Shown piece by piece: positions 1 through 11,760 of a stretch of 64,000 nucleotides of DNA. Each line of letters starts with the position of its first letter. The first letter of the stretch is position 1. The position numbers and the translations under genes are program-made. Under the pieces are notes generated by a model. It saw nothing but the letters and a program-made list of their open reading frames with translations, did not search any database and was not told where the DNA came from. The stretch is from positions 82,860 to 146,859 of the forward strand of contig NZ_MJAO01000015.1 in the NCBI RefSeq assembly GCF_001902635.1. Reading direction: 5' to 3'. The DNA comes from Serratia marcescens. GTDB lineage: Bacteria > Pseudomonadota > Gammaproteobacteria > Enterobacterales > Enterobacteriaceae.

Positions 1-641
1 AACCGCCCGGCATGCAGCAACCACACCCGATCGGCCTGCTGTAGGGTGTGGTTCAGGTCGTGCGCACACACCAGGGCGCTGCGCCCACTTTGACAAAACT
101 CGCGCAGCAAGCGGTCCAACGCCACCTTCTGCGCCACGTCCAAACTGTTGGTCGGCTCATCCAGCAGCAGCAGCCGGCTGTATGGGTTGACGCTGGGCCA
201 GACCTGCAGCAATACCGCTGCCAACCGCACTCGCTGCCATTCACCGCCGGAGAGCTGCGTCAACATGCGCGGCAGCTTATCCACCAGCTTCAGACGCTGG
301 CACAGATAGAGGATGGCGTGCTCCACGTCAGCTTCCGCCGCCCCGGCGGGCCGGTGCAATGCCAAATACTGAAACACCGGCATCAGCGATACCGGCGGCT
401 GCTGCTGGCTGAGATAAGCGCGCCGGCGCGCCAGCTCGCTCCCCGGATAATCGGACAGCGCACGCCCGGCCAGGCTGACTTCGCCCAGCCCCGGCAGCAT
501 ACCCGCCACCCGCGCCAGCAGGGTGCTCTTCCCTGCGCCGTTTGGGCCGATCAGATGAACCTGCAACCCGCCGTCAATCTGTGTCGAAAAAGGCGCCAGG
601 CGCCCCGCCACCCCAACCTCAACGAGTTGCAGCATCCGCAT
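1..641 (-). CDS. btuD: Vitamin B12 ABC transporter ATPase BtuD (3' end outside window)
   Basis: Cytoplasmic ATPase that powers cobalamin import through the BtuC permease with periplasmic BtuF. Translating the minus strand from the ATG at 641 gives a protein beginning MRMLQLVEVGV with a Walker A motif (GPNGAGKST), an ABC signature (LSGGEWQRVRLA), a Walker B (LLLLDEPTNSLDV) and a switch histidine (AHDLNHT). The frame stays open to the window edge, so the last part of the gene is missing. The start overlaps the btuE stop (TAATG), which implies translational coupling in a btuC-btuE-btuD operon, the order found in E. coli. Confidence 0.95.
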   Translation of the reverse strand, partial: MRMLQLVEVGVAGRLAPFSTQIDGGLQVHLIGPNGAGKSTLLARVAGMLPGLGEVSLAGRALSDYPGSELARRRAYLSQQQPPVSLMPVFQYLALHRPAGAAEADVEHAILYLCQRLKLVDKLPRMLTQLSGGEWQRVRLAAVLLQVWPSVNPYSRLLLLDEPTNSLDVAQKVALDRLLREFCQSGRSALVCAHDLNHTLQQADRVWLLHAGR

Positions 642-1192
642 TATCCTGCCAGCGCTTGTTTAACCGCCGCTACCAGCGCCGGATCTTCCGGCGTGGTATC
701 CGGCGAGAAGCGCTGGATCACCGTGCCGTCGCGCGCGATGAGAAACTTCTCGAAGTTCCACAGAATATCGCCGGCGTGCTTTGGCCCACGCCCTTTGCCG
801 GTCATGCGCGCCAGAAACTCGCTGCCCTCCGGCGCGACGGCGTTCGGCTGTGCGGCGATCAGCGCCTGGTACAGCGGGTGACGATGCTCACCGTTCACCT
901 CAATTTTGGCGAACATCGGGAATTGCACGCCGAAGGTGCCGCGGCAAAACGCCAGGATCTCTTCATTGCTGCCCGGCTCCTGGCCCAGGAATTCATTGGA
1001 TGGGAACCCCAAGACGTCCAGCCCCTGTGCGCGATAGGCCTCGTACAGCGCTTCCAGGCCTTCGTACTGCTTGGTCAGGCCGCATTCCGACGCCACGTTG
1101 ACCACCAGCAACACCTTGCCCCGATGGGCACCCAGCGTGGTGGCCTGATCTTCGATGGTTTGCAACGGCAGGTTGTAAATTGGCTTGCTCAT
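641..1192 (-). CDS. btuE: Glutathione peroxidase-family thiol peroxidase BtuE
   Basis: A 183-residue member of the glutathione peroxidase family. The family motif VNVASECGLTKQY is at about residues 32-44, with the peroxidatic Cys replacing selenocysteine, and the conserved FPSNEFLGQEPGS follows near residue 63. A conserved WNFEKFL stretch is near the C-terminus. In E. coli the enzyme is a non-essential peroxidase reducing hydroperoxides with thioredoxin or glutathione; despite its name and position it is not needed for B12 transport. The gene lies between btuC and btuD, separated from btuC by 42 bases and overlapping btuD. Confidence 0.95.
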   Translation of the reverse strand: MSKPIYNLPLQTIEDQATTLGAHRGKVLLVVNVASECGLTKQYEGLEALYEAYRAQGLDVLGFPSNEFLGQEPGSNEEILAFCRGTFGVQFPMFAKIEVNGEHRHPLYQALIAAQPNAVAPEGSEFLARMTGKGRGPKHAGDILWNFEKFLIARDGTVIQRFSPDTTPEDPALVAAVKQALAG

Positions 1193-1234
1193 CGGTTGTT
1201 ATCCTTTGGTTTGAGTGGCAGGTGAATGAGAAAA

Positions 1235-2242
1235 CTACCTTACGCCTTTTGCTCGGGTCAGTAACCAGATAAATAGCGGCGCCCCCAGCGTGGCGGTCAC
1301 GACACCGATCGGCAGCTCCGCCGCCAGCAGCGCAACGCGAGCGACCACGTCGGCCACCAGCAATACGCCGGCGCCGGCCAACGCGCAGGCCGGCAGTAGA
1401 TAGCGTTGGTCGGTCAAGCCGGTGAGACGCAAAATATGCGGGATCACCAGCCCGATGAAGCCGATCACGCCGGCCAGCGCCACGCTGACGCCGACCAGCC
1501 AGCCTATCGCCAACACCAGCAAGTTGCGCCACAGGTGCAGCGACAGCCCAAGCTGCCGCGCCTGGACCTCGCCCAACGCCATCAGGTTGAGCGTTCGGCC
1601 CTGGCCGCACAGCCACAGCAGTACCGGCAACAGAGCCAACACCAGCCACTTCTGGCGCCAGTCAACGCCGCCGAATCCGCCCATCATCCAGTACATCAGC
1701 TGCCGCAGATCGAGGCTGGTGCTGAAATAGACCGCCCAGGTCATCAGCGCGCTGCACACGATGCCCAGCGCGACGCCGACCAGCAACAGCCGCGCATTGG
1801 TCAACCGCCGACGGCGAGCGAAGCCCAGCAACAAAAAGGTCATCGCCAGCGCGCCGGCTATCGCGGCAGCGCTCATCAGCGCCACCGGCAACAGACCGTG
1901 CCCCAACAACACCGTCAGCACCAGCGCTACGCCGGCGCCGTTTGCCACGCCCAACAGGCCGGGCTCCGCCAGCGGATTTTCAAACAGCGCCTGCATCACC
2001 GCGCCCGCCACCGCCAGACTGGCGCCGACCAGCATCACCGCCAGCGCGCGCGGCAAACGCAGTTGCCAGACGAACAGCTGCGCCCGATCGCTGAACCACT
2101 CTGATGGCCATATCCATTGATCGCCGGCGCAGAGGCTGAACAGCAATGCCACCGCCACGCCCAACGCCAATAGAGTGACGTGGCGTTTATCGCGGTGACG
2201 CTGATGTTGCAGCAGTAAGGTGAAGGTGCGGCTGGTTGGCAT
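1235..2242 (-). CDS. btuC: Vitamin B12 ABC transporter permease BtuC
   Basis: A 335-residue inner-membrane permease of the FecCD family, forming the homodimeric channel of the BtuCDF cobalamin importer. It is very hydrophobic, with about ten membrane segments. Family hallmarks include the [21 protein letters not shown] stretch after the first helix, the coupling-helix [10 protein letters not shown] that contacts BtuD, and [20 protein letters not shown] at the C-terminus. It is the first gene of the btuCED unit. In E. coli btuC follows ihfA directly; here a DUF2502 gene and a small lipoprotein gene lie between them. I see no convincing cobalamin riboswitch upstream. Confidence 0.95.
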   Translation of the reverse strand: MPTSRTFTLLLQHQRHRDKRHVTLLALGVAVALLFSLCAGDQWIWPSEWFSDRAQLFVWQLRLPRALAVMLVGASLAVAGAVMQALFENPLAEPGLLGVANGAGVALVLTVLLGHGLLPVALMSAAAIAGALAMTFLLLGFARRRRLTNARLLLVGVALGIVCSALMTWAVYFSTSLDLRQLMYWMMGGFGGVDWRQKWLVLALLPVLLWLCGQGRTLNLMALGEVQARQLGLSLHLWRNLLVLAIGWLVGVSVALAGVIGFIGLVIPHILRLTGLTDQRYLLPACALAGAGVLLVADVVARVALLAAELPIGVVTATLGAPLFIWLLTRAKGVR

Positions 2243-2358
2243 GGCGCGGCGGTTCCCTGCCGGCCGCTTTCGTGGCCGGATAATTGACGTCTGAGTCGAA
2301 TATTAGGGGGTTAACGCCACAAGGGGAAGCCTTGCGTATGCGATGGAGCAGGAAAGCA

Positions 2359-2405
2359 GCGGCTGGCCCTGCCCGTCATCGCACGATGATGGCAAAACCA
2401 GCCGC
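2359..2405 (-). other. Compound stem-loop between btuC and the DUF2502 gene
   Basis: An outer 8-bp stem (2359-2366 with 2398-2405, GCGGCTGG/CCAGCCGC) encloses an inner stem (GCCCGTCATC against GATGATGGC) with a four-base loop. It lies 16 bases after the DUF2502 stop on the same strand, so termination or mRNA 3'-end protection is the simplest reading. There is no run of T after it, so intrinsic termination is not assured. Confidence 0.4.
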
Positions 2406-2420
2406 CGGTAAACTCAGGGG

Positions 2421-2864
2421 TTAACGATGCGGGCCCGCATTATCTTGTGGGTAAGGCTGACCGCGACCGTCGTCACGACGGCCATTGTCGCCACGATCGT
2501 CACGACGGCCATCGTCGCCGCGATCGTCATGGCGGCGCTCGTGGTCGCGATTATCACGATCGCCATGGAACGGATTGCCGTTGCGTTCCGGCTCACGATG
2601 CTCATAACCTCGCGGCGGTGCAGGTTGCCAGCGCCCGCCGTCCCAGTACATGCCGCGCGCATTGCGCTCACCCAGGCCACGGCCTTGATGCGCGTGCCAC
2701 CACTGCGGCGGACGCCAGTCATAACCATCCCAGTAATAGCCGCGCCGATCCTGATCCCCCAGATGCAGGGAAACACCCGGCACGTTGATATCGACGGACA
2801 CATCGGCCTGCGCCGCCAGCGGCAGCAGCAGCGGTAAACACACCAGCAACAGGATCTTTTTCAT
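2421..2864 (-). CDS. Secreted DUF2502 (YpeC-like) protein with charged repeat tail
   Basis: A 147-residue protein with a clear Sec signal peptide (MKKILLLVCLPLLLPLAAQA, cleavage after about residue 20). The short mature domain has the YWDGYDWRPPQWW and YWDGGRWQ motifs typical of the DUF2502/YpeC family, whose function is unknown. The C-terminal third is extremely hydrophilic and low-complexity, rich in Arg, Asp and Gly, with nine-residue near-repeats of the type RRDDRGDDG. It is probably periplasmic. The gene is alone, between ihfA and btuC, which are neighbours in E. coli. An alternative frame on the same strand is open but lacks a signal peptide. Confidence 0.85.
   Translation of the reverse strand: MKKILLLVCLPLLLPLAAQADVSVDINVPGVSLHLGDQDRRGYYWDGYDWRPPQWWHAHQGRGLGERNARGMYWDGGRWQPAPPRGYEHREPERNGNPFHGDRDNRDHERRHDDRGDDGRRDDRGDNGRRDDGRGQPYPQDNAGPHR
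2471..2551. repeat. Three tandem 27-bp near-repeats inside the DUF2502 gene
   Basis: Units at 2471-2497, 2498-2524 and 2525-2551 begin CGTCACGACGG, CGTCACGACGG and CGTCATGGCGG. The first two differ at only two positions. The unit is nine codons long, so gain or loss of copies keeps the reading frame and changes only the length of the Arg/Asp/Gly tail. Confidence 0.8.
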
Positions 2865-3094
2865 TTCGCCTTCTCGCTCTCTATTTTCTTGCTGTAGTGG
2901 TTATATCAGCACGCTTATTTATCGACTATCTCACCGGTGCCTATTTTCAGATCGTTTTCGGCCCCCTTACACAATCCCGACACGGTTTGCCGACGCCTTT
3001 AATAATCATAGCCGCTGACAAGGCTTAACGAATAACTGACGCACCACAGGCGGCGCAGCAATTATAATTAATCTGATTCCCACTGGAGGATAAT

Positions 3095-3229
3095 ATGATG
3101 ATCAAACGCATTGGAATGTTGCTGGCCGTTGTGGCGCTGGCCTCGACGCTCAGCGCCTGTTGCTGGGGCCCGCACTGGGACGGCGGTCACCGGGGCGGCG
3201 GCCCGGGCCATTATTACAACCGTTATTGA
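3095..3229 (+). CDS. Small lipoprotein, 44 aa, His/Gly-rich
   Basis: The ORF begins MMIKRIGMLLAVVALASTLS and continues into a lipobox (LSAC), with the lipidated Cys at about residue 22. The mature peptide is only about 23 residues, rich in Gly, His and Trp (WGPHWDGGHRGGG). A good ribosome binding site, GGAGG, lies seven bases before the ATG. The composition suggests a possible metal-binding or envelope-stress lipoprotein, but no family was recognised. It is divergent from the DUF2502 gene, whose product also has WDGG-type motifs; a shared role is only a guess. Confidence 0.75.
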   Translation: MMIKRIGMLLAVVALASTLSACCWGPHWDGGHRGGGPGHYYNRY

Positions 3230-3377
3230 GGCAATAAAAGACGAGTGGAATATATCAAATAAGATATAAGAATATTCCGCAATTAAGATTAAAATAAATT
3301 AACACCGTGCCGCTTTATGAAAAAATTTAATCTCAACATTATCGCTTAGGAATAAACTGAATTTTACGCCAGAAAAG

Positions 3378-3404
3378 AAAAAGGCCGCGCAAGCGGCCTT
3401 TTTT
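3378..3404 (-). terminator. Intrinsic terminator after ihfA
   Basis: Stem GGCCGC-gcaa-GCGGCC flanked by runs of A and T on both sides, so it can work in both directions. It lies 14 bases after the ihfA stop and would end the pheST-ihfA transcript. Confidence 0.9.
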
Positions 3405-3417
3405 GATGTCACGTCAC

Positions 3418-3714
3418 TCACCCTTTCGGGCTGGCGTTTTCTACCCGGCTTTTCAGCTTCTGCCCCGGACGGAAGGTCACCACGCGGCGCGCCGTAATCG
3501 GAATGTCTTCGCCGGTCTTCGGGTTGCGCCCCGGACGTTGGTTCTTGTCACGCAGATCAAAGTTGCCAAAACCCGACAGTTTTACCTGTTCACCATTCTC
3601 AAGGGCCCGACGGACCTCTTCAAAGAACAGTTCCACCAGGTCTTTGGCGTCCCGTTTGCTAAGCCCAAGCTTCTCAAACAGGTGTTCTGACATTTCAGCT
3701 TTAGTAAGCGCCAT
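3418..3714 (-). CDS. ihfA: Integration host factor alpha subunit
   Basis: A 98-residue HU/IHF-family DNA-bending protein, nearly identical in layout to E. coli IhfA. The start [20 protein letters not shown], the dimer core with [22 protein letters not shown], and the beta-arm [16 protein letters not shown] carrying the DNA-intercalating Pro are all present. It pairs with IhfB to bend DNA sharply in transcription, recombination and replication. The gene is four bases downstream of pheT, so it is co-transcribed with the Phe-tRNA synthetase genes as in other enterics. Confidence 0.98.
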   Translation of the reverse strand: MALTKAEMSEHLFEKLGLSKRDAKDLVELFFEEVRRALENGEQVKLSGFGNFDLRDKNQRPGRNPKTGEDIPITARRVVTFRPGQKLKSRVENASPKG

Positions 3715-3718
3715 AGGT

Positions 3719-6106
3719 TCAATCCCTCAAGGATGCTTGGAATCGCTGTTTTAGAGCCTCTACGCATTTTGCAACGGTAGCGGCTATCTCCTCTTCTTCC
3801 AGTGTACGAGCGGTATCCTGCAATACCAGACTGATAGCCAGGCTCTTGTCACCTTCTGCCACGCCCTTGCCACGGTACACGTCAAACAAGTTTACGCCAA
3901 CTACCTGATTTGCGCCAACTTTCTTACACTCGGCCAAAATATCTTCTGCGGGGACGTTTTCAGCCACCACAACGGCGATATCACGGCGGTTTGCCGGGAA
4001 GCGCGAAATCTCCCGCGCCTGAGGCACGGCGCGGCTCGCAAGCTTGTTCCACTCAAGTTCAAACACCACGGTGCGGCCGTTAAGATCCAGTTTACGCTCA
4101 AGTTCCGGGTGAACCACACCGATGAAACCTACGCGTTCACCGTGCAAATAAATCGCCGCACTTTGCCCTGGATGCAGGGCCGGATTGGCCTCCGCCCGGA
4201 ACTGAATTTCGGACAATTTACCGGTCAGCTCGAGGACAGACTCCAGATCCCCTTTTAAATCATAGAAGTCGACGGGCTTGCGCGCCAGATCCCAATGTTC
4301 ATCGTGCGTATGGCCGGCGATCACGCCTGCCAGCATGACGTCCTGACGGATACCCAGATCTGCCGCACTATCAGGCACAAAGCGCAGGCCGCTTTCGAAC
4401 AGGCGCAGACGCGTCTGCTGGCGATTCTGGTTATACACCACCGCAGACAGCAGGCCGGTCCACAGCGACAGACGCATCGCCGACATTTCTACCGAAATCG
4501 GGCTTGGCAGGATCAGCGCTTCTTCATTAGGATGCAGCAGCGCCTGCACTTTCGGATCGACGAAGCTGTAGGTAATCGCTTCCTGGTAACCGTGATCGAC
4601 CAGCATGGTCTTCACGCGTTTCAGCGTCAGATCGGCTTCGCGATGCTGGGTCATCACCAGATCGGCGCGAACCGGCACATCCGGGATATTGTCGTAGCCG
4701 TAAACGCGCGCCACTTCTTCCACCAGATCCTCTTCGATCTCCATATCGAAACGCCAGCTCGGCGCGACCGCTTGCCAGCTGTCGCCCTGCTCGGTCACCT
4801 GGCAACCCAGGCGACGCAGAATGTCGCTAACCTGCTCGCTCGGCACCACGTGGCCGATCAGGCGATCCAGCTTCTCGCGGCGCAGCGTGATGGTAGCGCG
4901 CTTCGGCAGTTCGTTTTCATCGGTCACGTCGATAACCGGGCCGGCCTGGCCGCCGCAGATGTCGAGCAGCAGGCGCGTAGCGCGTTCCATCGCTTTATAC
5001 TGCAGCGCCGGATCGACACCGCGCTCATAGCGGTGAGAGGCATCGGTGTGCAGGCCCTGACGACGCGCGCGCCCGGTGATCGACAGCGGGCTGAAGAAGG
5101 CGCACTCCAGCAGCACGTCCTGAGTTTCCCCATTGACGCCGGAATGCTCGCCGCCGAAGATACCCCCCATCGCCAACGCTTTTTGATGATCGGCGATCAC
5201 TAAGGTGTCGGCGTTCAGTTTGGCTTCGTTGCCGTCCAGCAGCGTCAGGGTTTCCCCTTCTTCCGCCATGCGCACCACGATGCCACCGTCGATGCGGCTC
5301 AGATCGAAGGCGTGCATCGGCTGGCCAAGTTCCAGCAGCACATAGTTGGTGACGTCCACCACCGCATCGATAGAGCGGATGCCGCAGCGACGCAGTTTTT
5401 CACGCATCCACAGCGGGGTTGGCGCTTTGACGTCGATGCCTTTCACCACGCGGCCCAGATAGCGCGGGCACGCCTGCGGCGCGTCAACGCGGATCGGCAG
5501 CGTGGCGTCGATGGTGGCGGCCACCGGGCTCATGTCCGGCTCGGTCAGCGCAACCTGGTTCAATACGCCCACGTCGCGCGCGACGCCGATGATGCCCAGG
5601 CAGTCGGCGCGGTTCGGCGTGACGCTGATCTCGATGGTATTGTCGTTCAGTTTCAGATAGTCACGGATATCGGTGCCGATCGGCGCATCCAGCGGCAGCT
5701 CAATGATGCCGTCATGATCGTCTGAAATACCCAGCTCGGAGAACGAGCACAGCATGCCTTCAGAAGGTTCGCCACGCAGCTTGGCGGCCTTGATTTTGAA
5801 GTCGCCCGGCAGCACCGCGCCCACGGTGGCGACCGCCACTTTCAGGCCGGTGCGGCAGTTCGGCGCGCCACAGACGATGTCCAACAGGCGATCGCCGCCC
5901 ACATTGACCTTGGTGACGCGCAGCTTGTCGGCGTTCGGGTGCTGACCGCACTCGACCACTTCGCCCACCACTACGCCGTTAAAAGCACCGGCAACCGGAT
6001 CCACACCGTCCACTTCCAGGCCGGCCATGGTGATTTGATCGGATAATGCTTCGCTGCTGATGGCCGGGTTTACCCACTCGCGCAACCAGAGTTCACTGAA
6101 TTTCAT
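3719..6106 (-). CDS. pheT: Phenylalanine--tRNA ligase beta subunit
   Basis: A 795-residue beta chain of the alpha2-beta2 PheRS, the full usual length. It begins [14 protein letters not shown] and has the N-terminal tRNA-binding (EMAP-like) domain containing [19 protein letters not shown], the B3/4 editing domain ([25 protein letters not shown]), the B5 region, the catalytic-like core ([18 protein letters not shown]) and the C-terminal FDX-ACB anticodon-binding domain ([14 protein letters not shown]). It charges tRNA-Phe in the cytoplasm. The stop is four bases before ihfA and the start is 14 bases after pheS. Confidence 0.98.
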   Translation of the reverse strand: MKFSELWLREWVNPAISSEALSDQITMAGLEVDGVDPVAGAFNGVVVGEVVECGQHPNADKLRVTKVNVGGDRLLDIVCGAPNCRTGLKVAVATVGAVLPGDFKIKAAKLRGEPSEGMLCSFSELGISDDHDGIIELPLDAPIGTDIRDYLKLNDNTIEISVTPNRADCLGIIGVARDVGVLNQVALTEPDMSPVAATIDATLPIRVDAPQACPRYLGRVVKGIDVKAPTPLWMREKLRRCGIRSIDAVVDVTNYVLLELGQPMHAFDLSRIDGGIVVRMAEEGETLTLLDGNEAKLNADTLVIADHQKALAMGGIFGGEHSGVNGETQDVLLECAFFSPLSITGRARRQGLHTDASHRYERGVDPALQYKAMERATRLLLDICGGQAGPVIDVTDENELPKRATITLRREKLDRLIGHVVPSEQVSDILRRLGCQVTEQGDSWQAVAPSWRFDMEIEEDLVEEVARVYGYDNIPDVPVRADLVMTQHREADLTLKRVKTMLVDHGYQEAITYSFVDPKVQALLHPNEEALILPSPISVEMSAMRLSLWTGLLSAVVYNQNRQQTRLRLFESGLRFVPDSAADLGIRQDVMLAGVIAGHTHDEHWDLARKPVDFYDLKGDLESVLELTGKLSEIQFRAEANPALHPGQSAAIYLHGERVGFIGVVHPELERKLDLNGRTVVFELEWNKLASRAVPQAREISRFPANRRDIAVVVAENVPAEDILAECKKVGANQVVGVNLFDVYRGKGVAEGDKSLAISLVLQDTARTLEEEEIAATVAKCVEALKQRFQASLRD

Positions 6107-6120
6107 GTGATATTCCCGCC

Positions 6121-7134
<1,014 letters not shown>

Positions 7135-7270
7135 CTAAGTAATTGTTATCTATTATTCGAACACGCCTTTGACCGATCTTCAAAGACTTTCAATACGTTG
7201 CCGAATGGACGACTCGGCTGCGCCTGCCGCCCATACCGCGATGGTTTGCAAGGCGAAGAAGACGACCAAA

Positions 7271-7298
7271 AACAAAAAAGCCTCCACGAGGGAGGCTT
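7271..7298 (-). terminator. pheST attenuator terminator
   Basis: On the minus strand an 8-bp GC-rich stem (AAGCCTCC-ctcgt-GGAGGCTT) is followed by a T-run (TTTTTTGTTTTT). It lies 47 bases after the pheM stop. A GGAGGCTTT copy right after that stop (about 7331-7339) can pair with the first arm and act as the anti-terminator. The Phe-codon stretch of pheM is complementary over at least 14 bases to the segment just before the terminator. This is the classical attenuation layout. Confidence 0.92.
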
Positions 7299-7344
7299 AG
7301 GCGCTACTTTTCGTTTCTTTTCTTACGCGCAAAGCCTCCTGAAA

Positions 7345-7389
7345 TCAGGCGCTAAAGTAAAAAAAGAAACGAAAAATAGCTGCGTGCAT
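7345..7389 (-). CDS. pheM: PheM leader peptide
   Basis: A 14-residue leader, [14 protein letters not shown], too short for ordinary gene calls. Five of its 14 residues are Phe, three of them consecutive. E. coli PheM is [14 protein letters not shown], so only two positions differ. Ribosome stalling at the Phe codons when charged tRNA-Phe is scarce favours the anti-terminator and permits pheST transcription. It sits between rplT and pheS, as in E. coli. Confidence 0.95.
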   Translation of the reverse strand: [14 protein letters not shown]

Positions 7390-7472
7390 GATTGCGGTAC
7401 CTTGTCGATGATTGTCCACCAGTGATATAGCGGCGGCCAATAAAAGTCAATATTTGTCGCTGAAAACAAAGA

Positions 7473-7497
7473 TTAAAAGAGGGAGCAAGCTCCCTCT
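7473..7497 (-). terminator. Terminator after rplT
   Basis: Stem AGAGGGAGC-tt-GCTCCCTCT on the minus strand followed by TTTTAATC, nine bases after the rplT stop. It would end or weaken the infC-rpmI-rplT transcript before the pheM leader. Confidence 0.85.
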
Positions 7498-7506
7498 TCT
7501 ACTGAC

Positions 7507-7881
<375 letters not shown>

Positions 7882-7907
7882 TTATTCTAAATTCAAAAAA
7901 AAATGGC

Positions 7908-8129
<222 letters not shown>

Positions 8130-8203
8130 TTAAACAACGAATCAGTTGGGCGAATAAAACCCACACAGCGCAAGCGCTGCGCGGGTTCGATTACTTGGAA
8201 GCC

Positions 8204-8758
<555 letters not shown>

Positions 8759-10687
8759 TTATTCCTCCAGTTGATGAAGACTACGGCTGCGAATCTCTTT
8801 CAGCAGCTTGTCTACGACTTCATTTACGTCCAGGCTTCCCAGGTCTTTACCACGGCGGGTACGAACGGCAACTTTGCCTGCTTCGACCTCTTTGTCGCCG
8901 CACACCAACATGTAAGGGACTCGACGTAAAGTATGTTCGCGAATTTTAAAGCCAATCTTCTCATTTCTCAAGTCCGCTTTAACGCGAATACCTGCATCCT
9001 GCAGTTTTTTGGTCAATTGCTGGACGTAATCAGACTGGCTGTCGGTGATATTCATCACCACCACCTGCACCGGAGCGATCCAGGTCGGGTAGAACCCGGC
9101 GTATTCTTCGGTAAGGATACCGATGAAACGTTCCATGGAGCCCAAAATGGCGCGGTGAATCATTACCGGCACGACGCGATCGTTGTTTTCGCCAACGTAC
9201 GAGGCGCCCAAACGGCCCGGCAAGAAGAAATCGAGCTGCACGGTACCACATTGCCATGCGCGATCCAAACAATCATGCAGGGTAAATTCAATTTTCGGTC
9301 CGTAGAAGGCGCCCTCACCCGGCTGATATTCAAACGGAATGCCGTTCTCGGTCAGCGCGGCGGCCAGGTCTTCTTCCGCTCGGGTCCACATGTCGTCGGT
9401 GCCGATGCGTTTTTCCGGGCGAGTGGACAGCTTGACGGCGATCTTGTCGAAGCCGAAAGTGCCGTACACATCATAGACCATGCGAATGCATTCGTTCACT
9501 TCGGCACGCACCTGCTCTTCGGTACAGAAGATGTGGGCATCGTCCTGAGTGAAGCCGCGCACGCGCATCAGGCCGTGCAGGGAACCCGACGGCTCGTTGC
9601 GGTGGCAACTGCCGAACTCACCCATGCGCAGCGGCAAATCGCGGTACGATTTCAGGCCCTGGTTGAAGATCTGCACGTGACCCGGGCAGTTCATCGGCTT
9701 GATGCAGTATTCGCGGTTTTCCGACGCGGTGGTGAACATCGCGTCTTTGTAGTTTTCCCAGTGGCCGGTTTTTTCCCACAGCACACGGTCCATCATAAAC
9801 GGACCTTTCACTTCCTGGTACTGGTACTCTTTGAGCTTCATGCGCACGAAGGCTTCCAGCTCGCGGAAGATAGTCCAGCCGTCGTTGTGCCAGAACACCA
9901 TGCCCGGCGCTTCTTCCTGCATGTGATACAGGTCGAGCTGCTTGCCGATCTTGCGGTGATCGCGCTTGGCCGCTTCTTCCAGACGCTGCAGGTAGGCGTT
10001 CAGCTGCTTCTTGTCTGCCCAGGCGGTACCGTAGATACGCTGCAGCATTTTGTTCTTGCTGTCGCCGCGCCAGTAGGCGCCGGAGGTTTTCTGCAGTTTG
10101 AAATGGTGGCAGAAACGCATGTTCGGCACGTGCGGGCCGCGGCACATGTCGATGTATTCTTCGTGGTGATACAGGCCAGGACGATCGTCATGGCTGATGT
10201 TCTCATCCAGGATCGCCACTTTGTAGATTTCGCCGCGCTCAGCGAAGGCGTCGCGGGCTTCTTGCCAGCTGACCTTCTTCTTGATGACGTCGTAATCCTT
10301 ATCGGCCAACTCGTGCATCCGCTTTTCCAGCAGATCCAGGTCTTCCTGCGTCAGGGTACGGTCGATATCCACGTCATAATAGAAACCGTTGTCGATCACT
10401 GGACCGATCGCCATTTTGGTATCCGGCCACAGCTGCTTGATCGCATGACCCAGCAGGTGCGCGCAGGAGTGGCGCATGATTTCCAGACCGTCTTCATCTT
10501 TGATGGTGATGATGGCCAGCTGCGCATCTGATTCGATCAGATCGCCGGCGTCAACCAGCTCGCCGTTGACGCGGCCGGCAATACAGGCTTTCGCCAGGCC
10601 AGGGCCGATATCGCGCGCGACATCCATCGGGGAAACGGGGTGGTCGAAATGACGCTGACTACCGTCAGGAAGAGTAATAACAGGCAT
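8759..10687 (-). CDS. thrS: Threonine--tRNA ligase
   Basis: A 642-residue class II synthetase, full length. The start [20 protein letters not shown] opens the TGS domain, followed by the editing domain ([19 protein letters not shown] and its HxxxH signature), the catalytic core with zinc-binding Cys in [11 protein letters not shown], motif 2 ([21 protein letters not shown]) and motif 3 near [10 protein letters not shown], then the anticodon-binding domain. It charges tRNA-Thr. An in-frame upstream start at 10720 was rejected because it lies within the operator and disagrees with the family N-terminus. It leads the thrS-infC-rpmI-rplT transcript. Confidence 0.98.
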   Translation of the reverse strand: MPVITLPDGSQRHFDHPVSPMDVARDIGPGLAKACIAGRVNGELVDAGDLIESDAQLAIITIKDEDGLEIMRHSCAHLLGHAIKQLWPDTKMAIGPVIDNGFYYDVDIDRTLTQEDLDLLEKRMHELADKDYDVIKKKVSWQEARDAFAERGEIYKVAILDENISHDDRPGLYHHEEYIDMCRGPHVPNMRFCHHFKLQKTSGAYWRGDSKNKMLQRIYGTAWADKKQLNAYLQRLEEAAKRDHRKIGKQLDLYHMQEEAPGMVFWHNDGWTIFRELEAFVRMKLKEYQYQEVKGPFMMDRVLWEKTGHWENYKDAMFTTASENREYCIKPMNCPGHVQIFNQGLKSYRDLPLRMGEFGSCHRNEPSGSLHGLMRVRGFTQDDAHIFCTEEQVRAEVNECIRMVYDVYGTFGFDKIAVKLSTRPEKRIGTDDMWTRAEEDLAAALTENGIPFEYQPGEGAFYGPKIEFTLHDCLDRAWQCGTVQLDFFLPGRLGASYVGENNDRVVPVMIHRAILGSMERFIGILTEEYAGFYPTWIAPVQVVVMNITDSQSDYVQQLTKKLQDAGIRVKADLRNEKIGFKIREHTLRRVPYMLVCGDKEVEAGKVAVRTRRGKDLGSLDVNEVVDKLLKEIRSRSLHQLEE

Positions 10688-10709
10688 TAATAATTCCTTA
10701 TCTACAGTG

Positions 10710-10730
10710 GTGACCCACACGACAGATCAC
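10710..10730 (-). promoter_or_regulatory. thrS translational operator (tRNA-Thr anticodon-arm mimic)
   Basis: On the minus strand, 23 bases before the thrS ATG, GTGATC and GGTCAC form a perfect 6-bp stem (one G-U pair) around the loop TGTCGTGTG. The CGT in the loop matches a tRNA-Thr anticodon. E. coli ThrRS represses its own translation by binding such a hairpin, and the sequence here is close to the E. coli leader. Confidence 0.85.
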
Positions 10731-10905
10731 ATGCAGTACGAAAATTGGGTTTTGGGTTTGGTCAGCCAGGTTTCAGATCTCGCCCACAATTGCCAGATTG
10801 AAACCTCACTGGGTACACAGAATGGAACGCATACCTTCTCAGCCGCATTCGGCTAAGCGAATAGTATCACTAAAATTGTTCCGGATAAATAAAGCGCCGC
10901 CGCCC

Positions 10906-11529
10906 TCACGCTTTCGCCCCATCCGGCGCAAAAACGGTTTTCATGTAGCTGGCGGTGGCCAGCAAACACAGGCCGTAGCCCAGCAGTTCGCAGCCCTCTT
11001 CCACCATGTTTTTCACCACCCGGTTGTAACCGTCCAGCATCAGCGTTTGCCACAGCGCACTCATGCCGAACAGGCGTGAAAACACCAGAATACACAACAG
11101 GCCGGCGCACATCATGCCGTAACCGGGATGCGTCACGACATAGGCCAGGCCGCGCACCGTCGCCGCGATGTGCCTTGCTGCCTGCCACAGGCAAGCCAAG
11201 GCGACCGACAGCGCGAACCACACCCAGGCGCCGTGCCACAGCGCATCGAAGGCGAAGTCCATCTCGCGGATCAGCATGCAGAGAAAGAAGCCGCCTACCA
11301 GCATCCAGGCGTAGCGGCGTTCAGCCTGTCGCCGGGCCGCGGCGAAAAAACCGCCGGCGATGGCGACCAGCAACAGCGCCTGCGTCGTTTCGGTCAGCGA
11401 GGTTTCATGCACGAAGTTATGCAGCCAGTGTACGTCGAAAAACACCAGGCCGACCAACGCCGCCAAAAAAGCACCGGAAAGCGCGAACGCGCCAATTTTC
11501 CCCAGTAAAAGTTTCAGTTCGTCTTGCAT
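10906..11529 (-). CDS. Multi-pass inner membrane protein of unknown function
   Basis: A 207-residue protein (starting MQDELKLLLGK; an in-frame ATG four codons upstream is possible but has no better ribosome site). It has about five or six hydrophobic segments, the first near residues 12-32 and others around 47-60, 74-88, 105-125 and 135-155. Charged residues follow the ends of several helices. No recognisable family motif was seen. It is monocistronic, downstream of the thrS promoter region and convergent with nothing. Its nearest neighbours give no hint of function. Confidence 0.75.
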   Translation of the reverse strand: MQDELKLLLGKIGAFALSGAFLAALVGLVFFDVHWLHNFVHETSLTETTQALLLVAIAGGFFAAARRQAERRYAWMLVGGFFLCMLIREMDFAFDALWHGAWVWFALSVALACLWQAARHIAATVRGLAYVVTHPGYGMMCAGLLCILVFSRLFGMSALWQTLMLDGYNRVVKNMVEEGCELLGYGLCLLATASYMKTVFAPDGAKA

Positions 11530-11760
11530 AATCAATCTCATTATCGTTTTAAAGCGCGCCTATGGTAGGCAGCTGAGCCTGCGGGGTGTAGCAATTGGTG
11601 CGAAACGTCGGCCTTTGCCGGACAACTGCGGCGAAAAAGGCCATAAAACACAAAATTTGTACGCCACATCTCAAGCGCGGCCCCTTTTGCCACCACCGTT
11701 CGGCGATGTGCCCGCGCTATTTGGCGATCTCCGGCGGCAACCGCTATCCTGAAACCAGTC

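Noticed and set aside
2243..2420. Cobalamin riboswitch upstream of btuC
   Set aside because: The region has hairpins but not the B12-box or the ordered conserved segments of the riboswitch on the btuC strand, and btuCED lacks one in E. coli.
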